A stretch of 64,000 nt of DNA from Bradyrhizobium sp. JYMT SZCCT0180. Lineage in GTDB: Bacteria > Pseudomonadota > Alphaproteobacteria > Rhizobiales > Xanthobacteraceae. The stretch is taken from positions 1 to 64,000 of the forward strand of contig NZ_JAFCLZ010000014.1 in assembly GCF_018130165.1 (NCBI RefSeq), read 5' to 3'. This document shows, piece after piece, positions 8,036 through 17,204 of the stretch. A model generated the notes under the pieces. That model made no database searches and had not been told where the DNA came from. It worked only from the letters and a program-made list of their open reading frames with translations. Positions within the stretch are counted from its first letter, which is position 1, and every line of letters begins with the position of its first letter. Both the position numbers and the translations under genes were made by a program.

Positions 8036-9038
8036 TCACTCAATTACCTTATCGGCACTCGCAACGAGCGCAGGAGGTACGGAAAGCCCCAGCTGCTGGC
8101 TGTCTTGAGGTTGATGGACAACTCGAATTTGGTTACTTGGTAGATCGGGATGTCGCTCGGGCTTTGCTCCTCGGAGAATTGCGTCGATGTTATTGGCGGC
8201 GCGCTTATGCACCTCGATTAGATCGAAGGAATAGGCCATTAAGCCCCCGGCCTCGACGGGTTCAGGAACTCCAAAAATCCGCCGGAAGCTTCGCGTCGCC
8301 GACCAACTTAGCGAGCAAAGTGCTGTTTTGATCGGTCTCAGGCGACTCGACGACTAGGACCGCATTTGCATCATCGCGGGTGATGCTCTCGATCGCCGCC
8401 CGATAGCCTGCTTCGCTGGTACCAAGTTCCAGTAACGACACCGCGAGAGAGAGGCCTGCCGTTTCGGCCGCTGCGCGGATTGCGGGACCTATGGTTGGCC
8501 CATTCCATTGCAATCCAAGAGCGAGACAGCCAAGTTTCGTCATCGTTGGAACCATCTCGCGCAACAGTGCGAACCGTTTTCCATAAATGGATGGACCAAC
8601 GTCGACACTAGCTCCGGTGAAATTGCCGCCCGGATGTGCCAGACTTTCGGCGATCCCTTGCTTAACGGGGTCGCTAGTTATCACAACGATTGGAATACGC
8701 GATGTTAGCTTTTTGAAGATGACTGCGCCAGGGCCAACGACGTGGATGACATCCGGGTTGCTCCGAACGATTTCCGTCGCCAGGGCTTCGGGGCCGGACG
8801 TGTTTTGCTCTCGGCCGTAACGTTCGACCTTGAGGTTGTGTCCCTCGATCCATCCCAACCGCCGAAGCTCGGCGAAAAAGGTTCGGTACTTTTTGCGTTC
8901 GCTATGCTCATGCAAGTCCGCGCTTGGCTCTGACGGGCTGAAGATAGCAAGACGTTTCTTATTGGCGCTCTGCTGTGCCGTCGCAGCGAGCGGCCATGCC
9001 ACCGCCGCACCGCCACTGATGAAACCGCGTCGTCTCAT
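8036..9038 (-). pseudogene. Orphan ABC_sub_bind binding protein, frameshifted
   Basis: The start at 9038 (MRRRGFISGGAAVAWP) has GGAGGG 5 bases upstream; it is a Tat-like signal. The body reads normally to LPADFWSS near 8262, with the family's SDPVKQGIAESLAHPGG motif. The frame is then lost, and the tail AYSFDLIEVHKRAANN to ALVASADKVIE is spread over two frames, with two nearly compensating shifts around 8085-8160. At least three indels are needed to rebuild a ~330-residue protein. No permease or ATPase is nearby. A repeat follows the stop. Confidence 0.75.
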
Positions 9039-9165
9039 GCAGCCCTCCAAGGAGGCTCAGGACCACGCTAAATCCAGCTCGAAGCATACCACATCGCGCC
9101 ATGGGAGTCCGGGTGTTGGAGGCGCAGGATGTCGAGCGCGGCAATCCGCTCTTCTGCATTGTGCC

Positions 9166-9272
9166 ATGACCGCTAAGGGTCATTCGCGTCGGTTTGGCCG
9201 CACCACGGCGACTTCCGGTCTGACCCGTGAACGGACATTCTCAGGATTGGCGGGTAAGTCTCAAACGTGCCA
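9166..9272 (+). repeat. Island repeat, copy 4
   Basis: ATGACCGCTAAGGGTCATTC, GACTTCCGGTCTGACCC, GAACGGACATTCTCAGGA, AAGTCTCAAACGTGCCA. It ends 18 bp after the stop of the next minus-strand binding-protein gene (9291) and separates two tandem binding-protein genes. Confidence 0.85.
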
Positions 9273-9290
9273 ACAGTAGATATGCCGCAT

Positions 9291-10263
9291 CTACTCGACC
9301 AACTCGTCGGCGGTTGCAAGCAAGGAGGGTGGCACAGTAAGGCCTAACGCCTTGGCGGTCTTGAGATTGATCACCAGCTCGTATTTGGCAGGTTGCTCGA
9401 CCGGCAACTCGGCCGGCTTGGTACCTTTGAGGATTCTACCGACGTAGCCGCCCGCGCGGAGCCACAGGTCTTGATAATCGGGGCTATACGAAATCAATCC
9501 ACCATCCGTGACGTAGTTTCGACCAAGATAAACTGCAGGCAAGCGATGTTGGGCAGCCAGCGCAGCAATCTTCCCGGCGTTGCGTAAGGTTATTGGATCA
9601 CCAAAAACGATTCTTGCATCTGCTTGCTGAGCTGCTGCCGAGGTGAAGGCTCCAACAAGTTCTTCCTCCTTGGTCGCTTCTAAGACTGGTAGGGTTACGC
9701 CGAGTTGCCGGGCCGCTTGCGGCAGCTCATCGGCGATTACCCTTCTGTGTATGAGATTGCCTGGATTGCTAAGAACGGCGACTTTCGAAGCCGCCGGAAC
9801 CAGCTCCCGAATTATTTGTAGCTGTTTGCTGATGAACTGCCCCGGCACGAACGTCGCAAGACCTGTGATGTTGCCGCCGGGACGGGCGAGGCTTTGCACC
9901 AATCCTATCCCGACCGGATCAGCCACCCCCACAAATACAATCGGTATAGTTGTGGTTGCCGATTTCAGGGCTATGGCCGATTGTGGGGTTGCCGGCCATA
10001 AGCACATTTGCGCCGAGAGTGACCAGTTCTGCTGCCATCGCTGGCAAGCGGTCCCGGGATCGGGCAAATCGGGGTTCGAGGGTCAGGTTCTTTCCATCAA
10101 CCCAGCCGTGGCTTCGCAAACCGTCGAGCCACGCACTCTGCCAAGTCGGTGGCAACTCGTTTACAAAAAGCAAGCCGATCCGACGTCGGGTCTCCTGCGC
10201 AGGCGCAGACAATGGCAAAACGAGCGACGCCGCAGCACCCGCGATGAACTCTCTCCGCCTCAT
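9291..10263 (-). pseudogene. Orphan ABC_sub_bind binding protein with one frameshift
   Basis: Starts MRRREFIAGAAASLVLPL at 10263. The first ~90 residues read correctly to GANVLMAGNP. A one-base insertion near 9983-9986 then shifts the frame, and QSAIALKSATTTIPIVF through LARPGGNITG, SYSPDYQDLW and SLLATADELVE follows in the other frame to 9291. The total length (~323 residues) and motifs are normal for the family. A single indel means recent inactivation, a sequencing error or programmed frameshifting; the first two are likelier. Confidence 0.8.
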
Positions 10264-10326
10264 CCGTTACTCCTTGGATGACGCTTCCAGCGTAATCACA
10301 TTTCGGCACCGGTCCATGCGGCGGAA

Positions 10327-10372
10327 TGTCTGCTTTGGGTCGGTCAAACACGGACCCATGCAGTGCAGCAAA
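10327..10372 (+). repeat. Degenerate short copy of the island repeat
   Basis: AATGTCTGCTTTGGGTC and then ACGGACCCATGCAGTGC resemble the left edge and part of the right half of the repeat; the middle is lost. It lies about 8 bp beyond the reconstructed stop (10380-10382) of the binding-protein fragment, so it keeps the gene-then-repeat order. Confidence 0.4.
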
Positions 10373-10379
10373 CGGATTG

Positions 10380-10590
10380 TTATTCGATCATCTCGCCAGC
10401 GCGAGCGAGCAACGGTCTGCGGCACAGTGAGACCGAGTGCCTTGGCAGACTTCAGGTTGATCGCCAACTCGAACTTAGTCGGTTCCTGAACCGGCAGGTC
10501 GTGCGGCCTCTCACCTTTGAGAATGCGGTCGACATAGCCAGCTACGCGGCGATACTGATCGATCAGGTCAGGATCATAAGACATTAGGGC
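10380..10590 (-). pseudogene. ABC_sub_bind binding protein, C-terminal fragment
   Basis: SYDPDLIDQYRRVAGYVD, RILKGERPHDLPVQEP and KFELAINLKSAKALGL are the conserved end of the orphan binding-protein family. After LTVPQT a one-base shift leads to LLARAGEMIE and the natural stop at 10380. The first two thirds of the gene are missing: upstream the sequence joins the end of the cyclase gene (10656) without an intervening repeat, pointing to a deletion. Confidence 0.65.
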
Positions 10591-10655
10591 CACCGGCCAG
10601 TGTGGGCTCTGGCTGGTGCCGTCAACTTGAAGTGTCAATGTTGTCGCCGACGACG

Positions 10656-12428
10656 CTACCCTTCCGGCACCCCGGCCAGCCGCATTCCCGCAACGATGCG
10701 TTCGTGGACAGCAATGAGAATCTGATTGTCGCTCGGTACGTGAGCGCGGAACCGACGGATAGTGAAGCTCGGATCAAGCGCAAGTCCCGCCTGTACCGTG
10801 GCGCGCGCCTCGTCCAACTCGCCAAGCCGCGCCAGCATTGCCGCGAGAGGGAAATGCGCAAACGAATGGTTTCGGTTTGCTTCGAGGCCCCGACGCATCC
10901 AGATGACCGCTTCCTCATCTGCACCGAGCTGCGCCTTGGCAAGGCCGACATACCCCAGCCAACGAGCGGCAGCGGTGTCGCGAGGAGAAAGACGGAAGGC
11001 CTCGTTGATGTGAGTTTCGGTTTCTTCGCCGCGACCAAGGAAGAACTTGGCAAACCCGATGAGAGCATGAGCGCGGGCCGAATTGCGATCCAGCGTCAAA
11101 GCCTGCTGGCATTCCGCGATACCTTGGGCTGCGCGGTTCGTAAATACCTGCACGAAGCCCAAAGTCACGTGGGCCAAAGCGTGGTTTGGTGCGAGGGATA
11201 GTACCCTCCTAATGGTCGTCTCCGCCGCCGCGAGCCGCTCTGAATAGTCATCGGTCATAAACGAAGCGCCTAGGTAGCCATCGACCCGTGCCAATCCGAC
11301 CATGGCCTCGATGTTGTCGGGATCGAGCGCAATGGCCTTCTCGAAAAAGCCGCGCGCTCGTGTCAGGCTATCGGGTGTCAGCCCCTTGTTGAACCAACTG
11401 CTACCCTGGAACACCAAGTCCATCGCGTCCGGATGCGGTGAACGCTCCGCTCGGCGGGCCTCGGCAGCGATAAGTTCGGCATCGAGCGCATTGGCGAGCC
11501 TCGAAACGATTTCGTCTTGCATGTCGAACAGATCGGCCACAAACTTGTCAAAACGCTCAGCCCACAGGTGATTGCCGGTTTCGGCGTCGATCAGCTGCAC
11601 GTTCACTCGAAGCCGGTTACCTCCGCGCTGCACAGAACCTTCGAGCACATAACGGACGTTCAGCTCACGTCCGACTTCCTTTACGTTCACGGGTCTGCCC
11701 TTGAACGTGAACGCCGTGTTGCGCGCAATCACGAACGCCCCACTGATGCGCGATAAGTCTGTTGTCAGGCTCTCGGTGACGCCATCGACGAAGTATTCTT
11801 GCTCGGGATCGCGGCCGAGGTTTCCGAATGGCAGAACCACTACAGACAAATGCGGTGCTGAAGATGACAGGGGGGCGGCCTGATGAGCCTTTGCGGTCTG
11901 GCCAACCACGTAGGCACGGATCGGACAGGTTATGTTCTTGAGGATTTGCTCGCCGATGTCAGTGAACTCGACCGTAACCTTCCCACGAACCTGTTCGTAC
12001 GCGGAAGAAGAGATACAGATGCCACCCGGTTCAGCGATGCCTTCAAGCCGAGCGGCGACGTTCACACCATCGCCAAGAATGTCGTCTCCGTCGATCAGGA
12101 TGTCTCCAAGGTTAATCCCGATCCGAAACAGCATACGCCGGTCCTGCGGGATGCCTTCGTTCCTCTGGGCGATTACTGCTTGCACGACTACCGCGCACTC
12201 GACCGCATCGACCACCGAAGGAAACTCAAGCAGCACACCGTCTCCCGTGCTCTTCACAAGCCGTCCACCGTGCTTCTCCACGAGTGCATCGGTGACCCTA
12301 CGGTGTTCGCGGAGCGTGCGGACCGTGCCGACCTCGTCGAGCCCCATGAGCCGCGAGTAGCCCGCGACGTCAGCCGCGACTATGGCGGCGAGCCTGCGTC
12401 CGACACGACCTGGTTGCTCGTGCTCCAT
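10656..12428 (-). CDS. Class III adenylate cyclase with TolB-like and TPR regions, about 590 aa
   Basis: The start is placed at MEHEQPGRVGRRL (12428), with AAGAGG about 12 bases upstream; an in-frame start 57 bp earlier has less support. Residues ~10-170 form a class III nucleotide cyclase domain: AAIVAADVAGYSRLMG carries the first metal-binding Asp, followed by STGDGVLLEFPS, then GINLGDI and GDGVNVAARLEGIA. Next comes a TolB N-like segment (VVVLPFGNLGRDPEQEYF ... YVLEGSVQRGG), then helical TPR repeats (ARGFFEKAIALDPDN, AECQQALTLDRN). The usual role is making cAMP in response to an unknown cytoplasmic signal, with TPRs for protein contacts. No membrane segment. Confidence 0.85.
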   Translation of the reverse strand: MEHEQPGRVGRRLAAIVAADVAGYSRLMGLDEVGTVRTLREHRRVTDALVEKHGGRLVKSTGDGVLLEFPSVVDAVECAVVVQAVIAQRNEGIPQDRRMLFRIGINLGDILIDGDDILGDGVNVAARLEGIAEPGGICISSSAYEQVRGKVTVEFTDIGEQILKNITCPIRAYVVGQTAKAHQAAPLSSSAPHLSVVVLPFGNLGRDPEQEYFVDGVTESLTTDLSRISGAFVIARNTAFTFKGRPVNVKEVGRELNVRYVLEGSVQRGGNRLRVNVQLIDAETGNHLWAERFDKFVADLFDMQDEIVSRLANALDAELIAAEARRAERSPHPDAMDLVFQGSSWFNKGLTPDSLTRARGFFEKAIALDPDNIEAMVGLARVDGYLGASFMTDDYSERLAAAETTIRRVLSLAPNHALAHVTLGFVQVFTNRAAQGIAECQQALTLDRNSARAHALIGFAKFFLGRGEETETHINEAFRLSPRDTAAARWLGYVGLAKAQLGADEEAVIWMRRGLEANRNHSFAHFPLAAMLARLGELDEARATVQAGLALDPSFTIRRFRAHVPSDNQILIAVHERIVAGMRLAGVPEG

Positions 12429-12727
12429 GGCAAGCACGTTTCCTCTTGCGAGGCCATCTTGTACGAAAGCTGACCTGAGAGGCAAGTCTCATAGGGCGCA
12501 GTTTGCAACAAGCAGCTACGCATGGACCCCGCTCGGGGGGGCCCCTAAACTGCTTCGGCGAGCCCTTGGACAGTCTAGAGGCTCCGCCGCGAAGACTCCT
12601 ACACTATCTTCCTGCGCGGAAGGCCTCTGCAGGAGATGTATCGATCGTGCTGATCAAATACGCGGGAACTATGGCCTTTAACTTCTACGCTGGACTGCCC
12701 GATAGGGTCTGAGAACCTGCAGGTGGT

Positions 12728-12836
12728 GATGTCTGTTGTGGGTCATTCGCTACCGAAATGAGTTGTCGGCGACATGTCCGGTTTACCCCCGATAGCGACC
12801 GAATAGCGGACATCGCAGCACGTCTCAAGGGTGCCA
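12728..12836 (+). repeat. Island repeat, copy 5
   Basis: GATGTCTGTTGTGGGTCATT, then a divergent middle, GAATAGCGGACATCGCAGC, ACGTCTCAAGGGTGCCA. It ends 42 bp after the LssY_C gene stop. Confidence 0.8.
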
Positions 12837-12878
12837 GAATCAGACTCATGCAGCACGGCAACGAGCGCGAACCGGGTA

Positions 12879-13709
12879 TCAAGCGTCATTTACCACCAGG
12901 CTGGCCAACGTAACTTCCCCATCAGTAATGTAGTGGTTGACGCGTTCCGCGGGCAGACGTTGGCCGGACTGAACTACTTTCACCGCCTGGATGACTCGAT
13001 TTTTTATTAACTCAGCAATGATGTAGTCTCGCTCAGCATTCGTATCCGAATCGGTCGCATGGGTTATCTGGAAAGTGAGTCGAGTTAACGACAAACCTGT
13101 ATCTCTGGTGCCGGCTCCGACCCAGAGAACGTGTTCATTGTCCGGTGGCCGGTCAGTGTTTAGCCAGAAGCCTGGTGCTCCCCAGGTGTCCTGAGCACGC
13201 GTTAGGCTCAACGCCCAGAATCGTATGTGATGGCGCTTTCGCGGACTGTTATCAATTGCCTTCTGGAAACCAATGTCTTGGCCACGTCCGAAGAGATAGA
13301 GGGTACTAAACGGGGCGGTCGGATAGGGCGAGTTGAATACGAACGCGCGCGTCATGCGCCACGAGCTTGCCACGCTCAATCGATCTGCTTCTGACCAACC
13401 GAGGGCTGCAAAGGCGGTACGGAGCTGCGGGATTGTGCCAATGAGCGCGATGTTGACGGGGTCACCAGGCAGTCCATCGCCCGTAATTGTGAAGCTAGGC
13501 ACAAGTTTGTGCTGGAGGATTTTGAGGCCGATGCGAATGGCGCGGGGGAGGACAATATACGCTGCGATTCCATAAGTGAGGCCCAAGGCCAGAAGCCACG
13601 GTAGCCTGCGGTCCGCAGTTTCAAAGATCACAAAGACGATCACCCAGATACTGAGGATGCCCAACCCCAGGATCAACAAGCGCTGGAATAAGCGTTTAAG
13701 CGACCTCAC
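12879..13709 (-). CDS. LssY_C-domain membrane protein, 276 aa
   Basis: Two N-terminal hydrophobic helices (LLILGLGILSIWVIVFVIF, then WLLALGLTYGIAAYIVL) precede a soluble domain with GDPVNIALIGT, LRTAFAALGWSEAD and the marked DTWGAPGFWLNTDRP and HVLWVGAGTRDTGLSL. These match the LssY C-terminal domain (PF14067 type), a family of unknown biochemical role often joined to PAP2 phosphatases or DedA proteins. Start is GTG; it overlaps the stop of a 14-codon reading frame (13706-13750) as GTGA. It lies between two cyclase genes on the same strand, with repeats separating the units. Confidence 0.7.
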   Translation of the reverse strand: MRSLKRLFQRLLILGLGILSIWVIVFVIFETADRRLPWLLALGLTYGIAAYIVLPRAIRIGLKILQHKLVPSFTITGDGLPGDPVNIALIGTIPQLRTAFAALGWSEADRLSVASSWRMTRAFVFNSPYPTAPFSTLYLFGRGQDIGFQKAIDNSPRKRHHIRFWALSLTRAQDTWGAPGFWLNTDRPPDNEHVLWVGAGTRDTGLSLTRLTFQITHATDSDTNAERDYIIAELIKNRVIQAVKVVQSGQRLPAERVNHYITDGEVTLASLVVNDA

Positions 13710-13750
13710 GGCGCGCCGCCAATCAGCGTGATGAACCCGCGTCGCTTCAT
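13706..13750 (-). pseudogene. Signal-peptide remnant of an ABC_sub_bind protein, 14 codons
   Basis: MKRRGFITLIGGAP followed by TGA is the exact type of start used by the orphan binding proteins in this region, cut off after the signal h-region. Its stop overlaps the GTG start of the LssY_C gene, so ribosomes ending here could re-initiate. Either the binding-protein gene was deleted and only its promoter and start remain, or the mini-frame now serves as a leader. Confidence 0.5.
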
Positions 13751-13814
13751 TGCCAATTCCGCCTGCGATGCCTCAACCCGAGCGTAGGCATTTTTTGGGC
13801 CCAGTCCAAGCGGC

Positions 13815-13924
13815 TGATGTCCGGTCCGGGTTAATCGCGTCACTTTGAGCGTGCGACGCTCACTTCAGGTCTACCCCCGCGAACGGACATCAACGGACCG
13901 GCCCGTTTGGTCCGGTTCGTGCCA
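13815..13924 (+). repeat. Island repeat, copy 6
   Basis: GATGTCCGGTCCGGGTTAAT, CACTTCAGGTCTACCCCC, GAACGGACATCAACGG, then a variant end TCCGGTTCGTGCCA. It ends 65 bp after the second cyclase stop. The right end resembles copy 8 (CTTCGTGCCA) more than the TGTCTCAAAA type, so at least two subtypes exist. Confidence 0.8.
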
Positions 13925-13989
13925 AAGGCGGAAGTCGCCGCTCTCGTTCGATCACCTCGTCGCCACGGGCGAGCACCTGGCCGCGACGG

Positions 13990-15816
13990 TCATTCGGGCA
14001 GCCCGGCTTTGCGCAACCCCTCCTCGTACAGCGAGAGGTCTTCGGGCCGATAAGGGCCTAGCACCTCTTTGAGATTGGAAACACGTAGCGTGGGATTCAG
14101 CTGTCGCAGCCGAGTCAATGCCTTATGTGCTTGCTCGATCCGTCCCGCTATCGCATTGCTTGCGGCGCCGATCCGTAATCCAGGTTGATAATCTGCAAAA
14201 TCCTGCAAGGCCATTGCCGCCCACGATGCCGCTTCGTCATAGCGGCCCAGGAAGAACTGCGCATGAGCGGTCCCGTTTCGCATGTCTAAAACCATCGGAT
14301 CAAGGGGGCTCAGGCGCATGGCATGAGTAAAACGCTCTATCGCCAGTTTCGGCTCTCCGAGCCAATTTTTTACCCAACCACCGCAAATCCACGCCTCGGC
14401 CAAATTGGAATTGAGCACAAGCGCGCGATCGATTAAGGCGGCGCCCCTCTCAAGATCGCGAGCAACATACGCTAACGCCCCGCCGCTGAAGGCAAGCGCC
14501 ATCGCATCATCTTTGCCCAACTCAACCGCCAACTGAGCGAGCCTCGTCACTTCCGCAATCTCGCTCCCTGTGCCTGAAATCCAGCCATAGGCCTTGGCGC
14601 CGGCATAGCAAAGGGCGGCGCGGCTGTAGACGGACGCAAAATCTGGGTCGAGCTCAATCGCACCGTAGAACAGGCGCAACGCCTCGTCGTTCGCTTGCCG
14701 GTTAGCAAACTGATAAAGCCTAGCCAAACCGCGTAAATAGAGGGTATAGGCGTCGAGACTCTCGGTCGGTTTGCGCTTGGCACGCTCGATCTCGGCTTTT
14801 TCCACGGTAGGCGCGATCGCCCAGACAACGCTCTCAGTCACCTGATCCTGCAGATCGAAGATTTCGCCGAGCCCTCCATCAAACCGGTCCGCCCAAAGAT
14901 GCATCCCAGTGGCGGCATCGATGAGTTGTCCCGTGATACGGACTCGGTTTGCCGTTTTGCGAACGCTCCCTTCCAACACGTAGCGCACCCCAAGCTCGCT
15001 CCCCACCTGCTTTACGTCGACGGCGCGCCCCTTGTACGTGAAACTCGAGTTGCGGGCGATGACGAACAGCGCCTTGAAACGGGACAGTGCGGTGATGATG
15101 TCCTCGACCATACCGTCGGCAAAATATTCCTGCTCTGGATCGCCGCTCATGTTCTGGAATGGAAGCACGGCGATGGAAGGCTTGTCAGGGAGCGCGAGCG
15201 GTCGAGCGTTTTCGTTCGGCGGTTTCGCCGCCGTTGGCGAACAGGAATTCTCGTCAATCCGAAGGCGCCACGCTCGCATCGGCTCGGCGATATTTTTCAG
15301 GTTCTGCGATCCCATATCGTCGAATGCGAAATCAATTTTGCCACGGATTTGGCGGTAAGCATCGTCCGAGATGCATATTCCACCGGACTCCGCAATCCCC
15401 TCAAGGCGCGCCAAAATATTGACGCCGTCGCCGAAAATATCATTGTCGTCGATGATGATGTCGCCGACATGAATGCCGACGCGGAATTCGATCCTGACAT
15501 CCTGTGGCACGTCGGCGTTTTGCTTGGCCATGCCGCGCTGGACTTCGACCGCACATCGTGCCGCATCCACGGCGCTGGCGAACTCGACCAGCATGCCATC
15601 GCCGGTGGTCTTGACGATGCGACCACGGTGCGAGGCGATCTCGGGATCGACAAGCGTCTTTCGGGTTAATTTCAGATCGGCGAGCGTGCGTTCTTCGTCG
15701 CGACCCATCAAGCGGCTGTATCCGGCAACATCCGCCGCCAAAATTGCCGCAAGCCGCCGTATCACGCGATTGTCGGGCAATAACTGCTCCCCGAGATCAG
15801 TAGATCCGTCCGACAT
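13990..15816 (-). CDS. Class III adenylate cyclase with TolB-like and TPR regions, 608 aa
   Basis: Same architecture as the protein at 10656-12428. The cyclase domain has AAILAADVAGYSRLMG, TTGDGMLVEFAS, GIHVGDIIIDDNDIFGDG and ARLEGIAESGGICIS. The TolB-like stretch has IAVLPFQNMSGDPEQEYF and VRYVLEGSVRKTANR. TPR-like helices follow (LFYGAIELDPDFA, LIDRALVLNSNLAEA, AIERFTHAMRLSPLDP). The ATG at 15816 is preferred over the TTG at 15822. It is only moderately similar to the first copy, so they are old paralogues or separate acquisitions. The likely product is cAMP; the signal is unknown. Confidence 0.85.
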   Translation of the reverse strand: MSDGSTDLGEQLLPDNRVIRRLAAILAADVAGYSRLMGRDEERTLADLKLTRKTLVDPEIASHRGRIVKTTGDGMLVEFASAVDAARCAVEVQRGMAKQNADVPQDVRIEFRVGIHVGDIIIDDNDIFGDGVNILARLEGIAESGGICISDDAYRQIRGKIDFAFDDMGSQNLKNIAEPMRAWRLRIDENSCSPTAAKPPNENARPLALPDKPSIAVLPFQNMSGDPEQEYFADGMVEDIITALSRFKALFVIARNSSFTYKGRAVDVKQVGSELGVRYVLEGSVRKTANRVRITGQLIDAATGMHLWADRFDGGLGEIFDLQDQVTESVVWAIAPTVEKAEIERAKRKPTESLDAYTLYLRGLARLYQFANRQANDEALRLFYGAIELDPDFASVYSRAALCYAGAKAYGWISGTGSEIAEVTRLAQLAVELGKDDAMALAFSGGALAYVARDLERGAALIDRALVLNSNLAEAWICGGWVKNWLGEPKLAIERFTHAMRLSPLDPMVLDMRNGTAHAQFFLGRYDEAASWAAMALQDFADYQPGLRIGAASNAIAGRIEQAHKALTRLRQLNPTLRVSNLKEVLGPYRPEDLSLYEEGLRKAGLPE

Positions 15817-15851
15817 TATCAAACCATAATGCGTTGCCCTTCGGCTAGGGC

Positions 15852-15959
15852 CAATGTCCCAAATGGGTCAAAAGCTGCCCTGACAGCCCCGAAGGCCAAC
15901 TTCCGCTGTGCCCCCGAAAGCGGACTCAACTCGGACATCGCGGCATGTCCGAAAAGTGC
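15852..15959 (+). repeat. Island repeat, copy 7, split by IS30
   Basis: CAATGTCCCAAATGGGTC, CAACTTCCGCTGTGCCCCC, AGCGGAC and TCGGACATCGCGGCATGTCC, then GAAAAGTGC where the IS30 element begins. The missing end (GCCAAAC) is found on the far side of the element at 17172. Joined, the copy ends about 29 bp after the DUF1254 stop, like the other copies. Confidence 0.8.
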
Positions 15960-17171
15960 GGCGAGTTCAACCGATCGCTGCAACACATTCTGCGAACTTC
16001 TCAGCCGGCGTCTGATAGAGCAAGGTCTTTCTCGGCCTTTCATTGAGTTGCCTTGCGATGGCACTGAGCCTGGCCTGGCTGTGCAAGGACAGATCGGTGC
16101 CACGCGGAAGATACTGGCGCAGCAATCTGTTGGTGTTTTCGTTTGAGCCGCGCTGCCAGGGAGACCGAGACCTCGACCTCGGTGGCCAGTGTCAGGCGCT
16201 GGTGATCGGCAAGCTCTTTACCTCTGTCCCAAGTCAGCGACCGGTAGAGTTCACTGGGCAGTCTCTGCGATTGTTTGATCAGCGCCGAGACGACGCTTTC
16301 AGTATCCTTGTTCGCGACCTTGACCAGCATCACGTAGCGCGAATGACGCTCGACAAGCGTTGCGACATAGCTATTCCTGGACCCGCCGATCAGGTCGCCC
16401 TCCCAGTGGCCCGGCACGGCGCGATCTTCAACAGATGCCGGCCTCTCGCTGATGGACACGGCATTCTTGATCTGCCCGAGCCCGTTTCGTTTCATGCTGG
16501 CATGTCTGGATCGGCGGACCGTGCGCCTTGCCCTCAGGTGCTCAAGAAGCTCCTTTTTCAGCACGCCGCGGGCCTGAATGAACAGGCTGCGATAGATCGT
16601 CTCGTGTGACACCTGCTTTTGAGGTTCCCCCGGATAGGTGCGCTTGAGCCAGCCGGCAATTTGCTCCGGTGACCATTGCCGCTGCAGCAAGGTTGATACT
16701 GTCCGCCTCAGGAACGGACGGCAAGCCAGCTTGCAAAGCTTGGGGCGCCGCGCCCTATCCCACCCGGCCCGATCGGACCCCGCAGCCCGATAGCGATCCG
16801 CCCCACCATTGCGCTGGACTTCACGGCTGATGGTCGACGCAGATCGTCCCAAGTGGCGCGCGATCGACCGCAACGAGCAGCGCATGCTGAGCCATCGAGA
16901 GATCTCCTCTCGTTCAGAAAGGCTGAGCGTCTGCTTGGCACGGCGCCGATCCGGAGGACGGATGCCGCCGGTCGGCGAGATCACTGAGAAGACCGACGAG
17001 GATTCCCGGTCAAATCGGCGTCCGATCGAACTCATCGGCTCGCCGGCCTGCCACCGATCCCAGATTTCTGATCGCTGGGCCGCCGAGTAATAAATGCGAC
17101 GTCGCTGTTTCATGTCCACACTCCATCTTTGCTAAAAGATTAGAGTGTTGCGCTGACCAATTGAGCCCGCC
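15960..17171 (-). mobile_element. IS30-family insertion sequence, copy 1
   Basis: The ends GGCGAGTTCAACCGATCGC (left) and, read inward from the right, GGCGGGCTCAATTGGTCAGC are imperfect inverted repeats. The 1.2 kb length and single transposase fit IS30. A 2-bp GC at both borders (15958-15959 and 17172-17173) fits a target duplication; removing the element restores the repeat end AAAAGTGCCAAAC. It therefore inserted into an existing island repeat. Confidence 0.8.
16040..17113 (-). pseudogene. IS30 transposase, C-terminus altered by a 14-bp deletion
   Basis: The N-terminal helix-turn-helix regions (LSLSEREEISRWLSM, RSIARHLGRSASTISREV) and DDE core (PGHWEGDLIGGSRNSYVATL, RYVMLVKVANKDTESV, SLTWDRGKELADHQRL) are intact. 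After LATEVEV, 14 bases present in the second IS30 copy (encoding YFCDP) are missing, and the frame becomes SVSLAARLKRKHQQ. This removes the QRGSNENTN segment with the last acidic residue of the DDE triad, so the enzyme should be inactive. An ATG at 17113 is preferred over the GTG two codons earlier. Confidence 0.8.
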
Positions 17172-17204
17172 GCCAAACCCAGACGTAGCTTTGAGGCTGC
17201 CGCC

